NCBI RefSeq assembly: GCF_016598535.1
Contig: NZ_CP066779.1
Coordinates: 4,276,053 to 4,340,052, forward strand
DNA length: 64,000 bases
Direction: 5' to 3'
Source: Rhodococcus sp. P-2
Lineage (GTDB): Bacteria; Actinomycetota; Actinomycetes; Mycobacteriales; Mycobacteriaceae
Both the position numbers and the translations under genes were made by a program. The notes beneath the pieces were generated by a model. The model did not search any database. It saw nothing but the letters and a program-made list of their open reading frames with translations, and was not told the DNA's origin. The stretch's first letter is position 1. Every line of letters begins with the position of its first letter. Shown piece by piece: positions 58,749-64,000 of this stretch.

Positions 58749-58806
58749 CATAATGTGGGTCGAAATCGCGTGGACGCGAACGGTTGGTGTCCCGTTCAAT
58801 GCAAAT

Positions 58807-59703
58807 ATGGATACGAGAGCGCGAGCCGGCGTCGGTCTGGCTGTTCTGGCGATGTTGTGCGTACAGCTCGGCCTCGCCGTCTCGGTGAGTCTGATCGATC
58901 AGCTCGGCGCGGACGGAGCGGCGTGGGTGCGCCTTGCCTGGGCGGGCATCATTCTTTTGATCATCGTCAGGCCCCGGCCGTCCGCGTTCACCCGCAAGGC
59001 GTTTCTGGCTTGCGTGGTCCTGGGTGTGGTGACCGCCGGGATGACGCTCTTGTTCATGGCGGCCGTGGAGCGTCTGCCGCTGGGCACGGCAAGTGCCTTG
59101 GAATTCTTGGGTCCGCTGACAGTTGCTCTGCTGCGCGGGCGCGGCCGTGTTCTGTGGCCGGTTCTGGCCGGTGTCGGCGTAGTCCTTCTGACCGAACCGT
59201 GGGCGGGCACGGTCGATCTGGCCGGAGTGGGATACGCGCTCGGCGCAGCGCTCTGCTGGGCGATGTACATACTGCTCACCCAGCGTGTCGGCGACGAGGT
59301 TGCCGGTATCAACGGGCTGGCGGTGTCGATGGCCGTAGCTGGTTTGGCCGCAACAATTGCCGTGGGGCATTCGGCCATCGGGCGGCTGACCCCGCACCTG
59401 ATCCTCGTGGGCCTCGGGCTCGCGATTCTGCTGCCCGTCGTGCCCTTCGTCTTGGAGATGGTCTCGCTGCGGCGGCTGTCGACGGCAGCGTTCGGCACGC
59501 TGATGAGTCTCGAACCCGCGTTCGCTCAGCTCATCGGTTTGATTGTGTTGCAACAGGTCCCGAGCCTTCTGGCCGTGGCAGGTATCGCGTGCGTCGTCGT
59601 CGCCGGTATCGGCGCGGCCCGAGGTGGCGCGAGAGATCGTGCTCAGGGGCCGGCCGCGCCACCCACCGATTCCGAGCGAACGTACCTTTCGGCGCCTTCA
59701 TGA
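58807..59703 (+). CDS. EamA/RhtA-like exporter
   Basis: 298 aa from the ATG at 58807; an open frame from 58744 crosses the LysR dyad and is less likely coding. Ten hydrophobic spans with two EamA repeats ([96 protein letters not shown]). RhtA-like members export amino acids such as threonine and homoserine. Regulated presumably by the adjacent LysR protein. Confidence 0.9.
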   Translation: MDTRARAGVGLAVLAMLCVQLGLAVSVSLIDQLGADGAAWVRLAWAGIILLIIVRPRPSAFTRKAFLACVVLGVVTAGMTLLFMAAVERLPLGTASALEFLGPLTVALLRGRGRVLWPVLAGVGVVLLTEPWAGTVDLAGVGYALGAALCWAMYILLTQRVGDEVAGINGLAVSMAVAGLAATIAVGHSAIGRLTPHLILVGLGLAILLPVVPFVLEMVSLRRLSTAAFGTLMSLEPAFAQLIGLIVLQQVPSLLAVAGIACVVVAGIGAARGGARDRAQGPAAPPTDSERTYLSAPS

Positions 59704-59722
59704 GACCGAGAGTGCCGTTCGC

Positions 59723-60316
59723 TCAGTGCACGGCTGCCGCAGCGATTGCTCCGTCGAACACGTCGGCGACCTCGCCGAGTGAATCGAGAATCGGCTGACC
59801 TGATCGTTCGACTCGAGCCCGCACCAGCGAACCCTCGAGCGCGGACACTGCAAGGATGGCAAGTCGTTCCGCTCGCGTACGTGCGACGCCGGATTTGACC
59901 AGTGAGTCGCGCAGTAGCGAAGTCCACTGTCGGTAGACCGCCTGTCCGGCGGCTGTCACGCTCTCCGAATCGGGGGCAAGTTCCAACAACACCGTCGTGA
60001 TCGGCGAGCCTTCGTGGAAGTCCGAATCGCTGACCCATCCGGTGAGCAACCGCGCGTACTCGCGCAGCAGCGATCCGGCGTCTGATTGGCTCTCGCCGAG
60101 TTCGGTCAGAGTGTCGGTGACCAACTGCCCGCCGACGCGGACGACCTCTTCGCCGATCTGCTCCTTGCCGCCGGGAAAGTAGTGGTAGAGCGAACCTTTC
60201 GGCGCCCCGCTCGACTTGAGGATCTCGTTGAGGCCTGTTGCCGCATATCCCTGGCGGCGAAACAGATCGGCCGCAGCTCGTACAAGTGCCTCGCGGTGTT
60301 TCGGGGGAGTCGCCAC
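59723..60316 (-). CDS. TetR family regulator (LmrA/YxaF-like)
   Basis: 197 aa from a GTG at 60316. HTH: ALVRAAADLFRRQGYAATGL, ILKSSGAPKGSLYHYFPGGK with the GAPKGSLYHYFPGGKEQ stretch typical of LmrA/YxaF-type TetR proteins. That family binds TAGAC-N2-GTCTA sites, and exactly such a site lies at the start of the divergent thioesterase gene. So it should repress that gene. Confidence 0.9.
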   Translation of the reverse strand: MATPPKHREALVRAAADLFRRQGYAATGLNEILKSSGAPKGSLYHYFPGGKEQIGEEVVRVGGQLVTDTLTELGESQSDAGSLLREYARLLTGWVSDSDFHEGSPITTVLLELAPDSESVTAAGQAVYRQWTSLLRDSLVKSGVARTRAERLAILAVSALEGSLVRARVERSGQPILDSLGEVADVFDGAIAAAAVH

Positions 60317-60355
60317 GCGTTGGAGCTTAAACACACCAGCGAACCATCACAATCT

Positions 60356-60373
60356 ATGTAGACTGGTCTACAT
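60356..60373. promoter_or_regulatory. LmrA/YxaF-type TetR operator over the thioesterase start
   Basis: ATGTAGAC-TG-GTCTACAT (60356-60373) is a perfect 18-bp palindrome whose core TAGAC-N2-GTCTA matches the known LmrA/YxaF box. Its right end includes the first two bases of the thioesterase ATG at 60372, so it would overlap the transcription or translation start. Confidence 0.75.
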
Positions 60374-60818
60374 GGAGAATGCGGAGATACTCGAGCAATT
60401 GCGCGCGGTCAACGCGTCGGCGGCCTTCAATCGGTGGGCGGGCTTCGAGGTCACGGAAGCAGAACCGGGTCGCGTGCGCCTGCGGCTCGAATGGCGTGAG
60501 GATCTCGGCCAGTACTCCGGACACCTGCACGCTGCGCTCGTGGCGGGGCTCGTGGACACCGCATGTGGGTTTGCCGCCTTCACACAGGTGGGCGTAGTGG
60601 CCGCATCCAACTGTGCGGTCAACTTCGTGAGCCCAGGAGTCGGAACCGCATTCGTCGCCACGGCACGCTCGGTCAAGGCCGGGCGTAAGCAGGTGTTCGT
60701 CACTGCCGAGGTACATGCCGAACGCGAAGGCGAATCCGTGCTCGTCGCGTTCGGCACCACTCTGTTGGTTCCACTCGGCGCTCAATCTCAGGGAACCCCA
60801 GGCAAAGTCAGGGAATGA
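60372..60818 (+). CDS. PaaI-type hot-dog fold thioesterase
   Basis: 148 aa from the ATG at 60372, inside the operator, with no Shine-Dalgarno sequence visible, which suggests a leaderless mRNA. The hot-dog motifs are GRVRLRLEWREDLGQYSGHL, LHAALVAGLVDTACGFAAF (helix with the catalytic Asp), and AVNFVSPGVGTAFVATARSV. It should hydrolyse an acyl-CoA or aryl-CoA thioester. The tail overlaps the next, convergent gene by 11 bp. Confidence 0.9.
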   Translation: MENAEILEQLRAVNASAAFNRWAGFEVTEAEPGRVRLRLEWREDLGQYSGHLHAALVAGLVDTACGFAAFTQVGVVAASNCAVNFVSPGVGTAFVATARSVKAGRKQVFVTAEVHAEREGESVLVAFGTTLLVPLGAQSQGTPGKVRE

Positions 60819-61737
60819 GGATGAACTTCCCGGCGGGATGAGAACTCTGCAACTCGGTGTGAGCGAGCGCGACGTCCGTCAGTGGAAAGGTCTTGGCGAT
60901 CTTCACGGTGAGATGTCCGGAACCGGCTTGTTCGACCAGTTCGGATCGTGCCTTCAAACGTGCTTCGGCACTTGCCGGATTGCCTCCGCCGACAGACGCG
61001 AAGCCGTCGGTCTGGGCGCGTCCGAACGCGACGATGGTGACGATACGGCTCTTGTCGGTGACCAACGCCAGAGATGTATCGACGGCTTCGTCAGTTCCGG
61101 CGGTGTCGAAAGCGGCGTCGACACCGTTCGGTGCTAGTTCACGAACGCGGGCTTCGAGGCCGTTGCCGTAGACCACCGGGGTAGCGCCGAGTGAACGCAC
61201 GTACTCCTGATTGGAGGCTCCCGCAGTGCCGATCACGGTGGCCCCGCGAGCTACTGCCAGCTGGACGGCAATCGCGCCGACGCCGCCGGACGCGCCGTGG
61301 ATGAGAACGGTATCGCCGGAGCCGACTCTAATCGTGTCGAGGGCGTCGACTGCAGTTCCGCCGACGAGAAGGAGTCCGGCCGCCTGCTCCCAGCCGATGC
61401 CGGCGGGCTTCGCGGTCACCGAGGAGGCCGGAACGACAACCTGTTCGGAATAGAGACCGTTGCCCGGGCTGACGATCACCTCGTCGCCGACTGCCACGTC
61501 CGCGACAGCGTCACCGACGGCAGAGACGACGCCCGCCGCCTCGCCGCCGAGGCGGATCGGAAGTTTCTCGGGATCGGTGCCGAAAGCACCGCTGTAGAGC
61601 TTGAAGTCGAAGGGATTCACCCCGATCGCCTTCACGTCGACCAGGACTTCGCCTGATTTCGGTGCCGGTAAATCGATGTCCACCAGCTCCAGGACCTCGG
61701 GCGTGCCGTACGTCTGCGCTACAACAGTTTTGCTCAT
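60808..61737 (-). CDS. Quinone oxidoreductase-like NADP-dependent dehydrogenase (MDR superfamily)
   Basis: 309 aa from the ATG at 61737. It has the zinc-less alcohol dehydrogenase/quinone oxidoreductase pattern: IGVNPFDFKLYSGAFG in the catalytic domain and HGASGGVGAIAVQLAVARGA as nucleotide-binding loop. The zinc-ligand Cys residues of true alcohol dehydrogenases are not in place. A NADPH-dependent quinone or enone reductase role is likely. Preceded by a hairpin that ends the SDR transcript. Confidence 0.88.
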   Translation of the reverse strand: MSKTVVAQTYGTPEVLELVDIDLPAPKSGEVLVDVKAIGVNPFDFKLYSGAFGTDPEKLPIRLGGEAAGVVSAVGDAVADVAVGDEVIVSPGNGLYSEQVVVPASSVTAKPAGIGWEQAAGLLLVGGTAVDALDTIRVGSGDTVLIHGASGGVGAIAVQLAVARGATVIGTAGASNQEYVRSLGATPVVYGNGLEARVRELAPNGVDAAFDTAGTDEAVDTSLALVTDKSRIVTIVAFGRAQTDGFASVGGGNPASAEARLKARSELVEQAGSGHLTVKIAKTFPLTDVALAHTELQSSHPAGKFILIP

Positions 61738-61749
61738 GTCTCGCGCAAC

Positions 61750-61781
61750 CGTCCTCGGGGAAGCGATATTCCCCGAGGACG
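61750..61781 (-). terminator. Perfect 13-bp hairpin between SDR and oxidoreductase genes
   Basis: CGTCCTCGGGGAA (61750-61762) and its exact reverse complement (61769-61781) flank GCGATA. It lies 22 bp past the SDR stop and 12 bp before the next ATG on the minus strand, so it may terminate the SDR transcript or attenuate the oxidoreductase gene. Confidence 0.65.
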
Positions 61782-61803
61782 GGAAAAACTCGAGAAGATT
61801 CGA

Positions 61804-62616
61804 TCAGCGGATCAGGGTGCCCAGATCGAGCGGCATCGCGATGCCGGTGATGTGATGGGCCTCGTCAGAACCGAGGAACGCGACGGCTGCGGCGATGTCC
61901 TCCGGCTGGCTGACCGGGTCGGGCAAGGTCTGCATGAAGATCGGACCGAGGGTGTGAGCGTTCGCGTCGATGAGCGGCCGCATGTCCGTCATCTGCATTC
62001 CGGTTTCCACGCCGTGCGGGTGGATGGTGTTGACCCGAATGTTGTACTGCCCCAATTCCGAGGCCATCGTCTTGGCCAGACCGGTGATGCCGTGTTTGCT
62101 CGCGACGTAGTGGCCGAGGAAGGGGAGCCCACGCAGGCCGGCGACGGAACTGGTGAAGATGATCGAGCCACCGGTGCCTTGCTTGATCAGGTGCGGGATC
62201 GCTGCCTTGGCGGTGTGGAAGACGCCGGTCAGGTTGACGTCGAGCGTTTCCTGCCACTGCTCGGGCGTGATTTCCCAGGACATGTTGGCAGAACAGATTC
62301 CGGCGTTCGCGACGACGACGTCGAGGCGCCCCAGTTCGTCGATGCCGGCATCGAGCGCCGCGGACAGCGCAGCGAAGTCGCGTACGTCGGTCTTGCCGGC
62401 AACAATTCGACGGTCCAGGGCCTTGACCAGTTCGACTGTCTCGGCCAGGTCGTCTTCGGTGGCGCCGGCGTAAGACGTGGATTCGAATTGAACACACGCG
62501 TCGACGGCGATGATGTCTGCGCCCTCTTCTGCCAGCCGGACAGCTTCCGCCCGCCCCTGACCGCGGGCTGCTCCGGTGATGAAGGCAACTTTTCCGGTGT
62601 ATCGATTGGCAGTCAT
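61804..62616 (-). CDS. Mycofactocin-coupled-type SDR family oxidoreductase
   Basis: 270 aa from the ATG at 62616 with GGAGG 7 bp upstream. Rossmann motif FITGAARGQGRAEAVRLAEE with the long NAD loop IIAVDACVQFESTSYAGATE is the mark of the SDR subgroup that uses mycofactocin as carrier. Active site YVASKHGITGLA (Tyr-X3-Lys) preceded by the Ser of FTSSVAG. It should oxidise an alcohol with tightly bound NAD. No mycofactocin biosynthesis gene is in the window. Confidence 0.88.
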   Translation of the reverse strand: MTANRYTGKVAFITGAARGQGRAEAVRLAEEGADIIAVDACVQFESTSYAGATEDDLAETVELVKALDRRIVAGKTDVRDFAALSAALDAGIDELGRLDVVVANAGICSANMSWEITPEQWQETLDVNLTGVFHTAKAAIPHLIKQGTGGSIIFTSSVAGLRGLPFLGHYVASKHGITGLAKTMASELGQYNIRVNTIHPHGVETGMQMTDMRPLIDANAHTLGPIFMQTLPDPVSQPEDIAAAVAFLGSDEAHHITGIAMPLDLGTLIR

Positions 62617-62710
62617 GCTCAAACCTCCGAATAGTGGTGACGATCTGCTCTTCGGAAGTTAGCGCGACGAAGTTCTTTTCGGGGGTGAATGCCCAGTCAG
62701 CGGAAAGCGC

Positions 62711-64000
62711 TCAGCTCACCCTGGTCAACAGGGCACATGGCCCGGCGGCGAAGACATCGCGTGCATCGGCGGATGTGACGGGTTGTCCGCTCAGTGCGTC
62801 GACCCATTCGCCTTCGGGAAGGTCGATTCGTGTGTCTCGCCAGCCGTGCGACGAGAGTCCGAGCGAATGTCGCGTCGCCAGAGCAACGACCATGGGTGGA
62901 TCTCCCGCGGGGCCCCGCGAGAAGCCGACCAGATGACCGGATCCGGAACCTGAGGCGAAGACCGGCCGATATGCGCCGCGTTCGAACCACGCGGGGTTCT
63001 CACGCCGCAGTGTCAGTGCCGTGCGAACGAGGTGCAATTTTGCAGTTCCTGTCGCGTCGATCGGCGTGCCACCGGTATCGAGGAGGGAACGCCTCGCCGC
63101 GTAGTCGACAACGCGCCGGTTGTCCGGGTCGACCAACGAGTCCTCCCAGAGCTCGGTGCCCTGGTAGACATCGGGAACGCCGGGCCCGAGGAGTTGGAGC
63201 AACTTTTGGCCCAGAGAGTCCGACCAGCCGTGACGCGCTATCCGGCCGACGAATTCGCTGACCGAATCAGCGACAGGACCGTCGATCGCCTGGTCGATCC
63301 AGTGATGCACCGCCGACTCGAAGCCGACGTCGGGATCGTTCCAGGACGTCTTTGCGCCGGATTCACGGACGGCCTTTTCTGCATAGGCGTGTAAACGTTC
63401 GCGCAGTTCTGGAAGCGAGGACGCAGGGCTACCGTCGGCCGGCCAAACACCGATGATGTTCTGCCACAAAAACAATCCGGTCAGCGGATCAGGGCTGGGG
63501 CACACGCCTTCCCACTCGCGAATCATCCTGGACCACAGGGTAGGCACCTGAGACACAACACCGATCCGTGCCCGCACGTCCTCGCCGCGTTTGGTGTCGT
63601 GAGTGGACAGACTCGTCATCGCACGCGGCCACCGCTTCGCTCGGTCCGCGTTGTGGAGATGGAATTCGGCGACGGAGACGGCAAGCGACGCCGGGTTGCC
63701 GCCGACTTCCTGACGTGAGACCAGGCGCGCCGTCCGATAGAAGAGACGATCCTCGACGGACTTGGCCATGACAGCGCCGCACACCTGCTGGAAGCGAACT
63801 GCCGCTTCACCTCCGTTCACCAGTGACTGCGCCAACACGTTGAACGCTGCTTCATGCCCGGGAGCCAATTCGTGCATGTCGCCGACGATACGAGCGGCCA
63901 ATCCGGCGAGGGGACTGTAATCGGATCGGTACACCGGCATCCGAGCGATCGCGACCACCACGGCGTCGTTCAGTTCGGTCTCACTGCAACGACTTCCGGT
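62711..64000 (-). CDS. treY: Maltooligosyl trehalose synthase TreY (5' part beyond window)
   Basis: 430 codons run open from the right edge (64000) to the stop at 62711. The fragment is the C-terminal part of a GH13 TreY: DAVVVAIARMPVYRSDY, LSTHDTKRGEDVRARIGVVS, LPELRERLHAYAEKAVRESG, QKLLQLLGPGVPDVYQGTEL and RRSLLD are family blocks. It converts the reducing end of maltodextrin into a trehalosyl unit for TreZ. The N-terminal part and start codon are outside the window. Confidence 0.93.
   Translation of the reverse strand, partial: TGSRCSETELNDAVVVAIARMPVYRSDYSPLAGLAARIVGDMHELAPGHEAAFNVLAQSLVNGGEAAVRFQQVCGAVMAKSVEDRLFYRTARLVSRQEVGGNPASLAVSVAEFHLHNADRAKRWPRAMTSLSTHDTKRGEDVRARIGVVSQVPTLWSRMIREWEGVCPSPDPLTGLFLWQNIIGVWPADGSPASSLPELRERLHAYAEKAVRESGAKTSWNDPDVGFESAVHHWIDQAIDGPVADSVSEFVGRIARHGWSDSLGQKLLQLLGPGVPDVYQGTELWEDSLVDPDNRRVVDYAARRSLLDTGGTPIDATGTAKLHLVRTALTLRRENPAWFERGAYRPVFASGSGSGHLVGFSRGPAGDPPMVVALATRHSLGLSSHGWRDTRIDLPEGEWVDALSGQPVTSADARDVFAAGPCALLTRVS

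Overview
The window reads as a chromosomal segment of a mycolic-acid-containing actinomycete (order Mycobacteriales), most likely a Rhodococcus of the erythropolis/qingshengii type. This is inferred from the moderately high GC, the actinobacterial gene set (DUF3040, SAV_6107-type HEPN, Wag31, mycothiol-type ArsC, F420-type DUF385 protein, mycofactocin-type SDR), meso-DAP-type MurE, many GTG starts, and a gene order that parallels two Mycobacterium tuberculosis blocks (mraZ...wag31 and ileS-dinX-lspA-rluD-dnaE1-ilvA-treZ/treY). Species is not provable from the window alone.

Region 1 (1-3724): a phytoene-desaturase-like flavoprotein (3' end outside the window) and a GNAT acetyltransferase on the minus strand, then a HEPN-type protein and a DUF3040 membrane protein on the plus strand, both with hairpins in their leaders. 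A 595-bp noncoding stretch follows, holding a strong hairpin and three clusters of MraZ-box-like repeats.

Region 2 (3725-24425): the division and cell wall (dcw) cluster, all plus strand: mraZ, rsmH, ftsL-like, ftsI, murE, murF, mraY, murD, ftsW, murG, murC, ftsQ, ftsZ, pgeF, yggS, sepF, yggT, wag31 and a small membrane protein. Most genes from rsmH to ftsQ overlap by 4 bp (ATGA/GTGA). The breaks lie before rsmH, murE and ftsZ, and each contains short tandem repeats of 17-19 bp.

Region 3 (24430-44851): ileS behind a T-box leader, a TfoX-like protein, a DinB polymerase, an MTB12-like lipoprotein, glutamate decarboxylase and two lipoproteins on the minus strand, the lspA-rluA family-hypothetical-rarD run, dnaE1, a small membrane protein, a DUF385 protein, a pyruvate oxidase-like enzyme and ilvA.

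Region 4 (44865-64000): accessory-rich. A TetR/MFS divergent pair with two operators is followed by treZ. A block of about 13.9 kb then separates treZ from treY, whose 5' part runs off the window. The block holds an arsenic locus (ArsO-like flavoprotein, a fused ArsR-ArsN-type regulator/acetyltransferase, ArsR, Acr3, ArsC), a VOC protein, a three-gene MFS/TetR/43-aa operon with its own operator, further TetR and LysR regulators with recognisable operator dyads, a hot-dog thioesterase, a quinone oxidoreductase-like protein and a mycofactocin-type SDR. I found no insertion sequence, CRISPR array, rRNA or tRNA gene.
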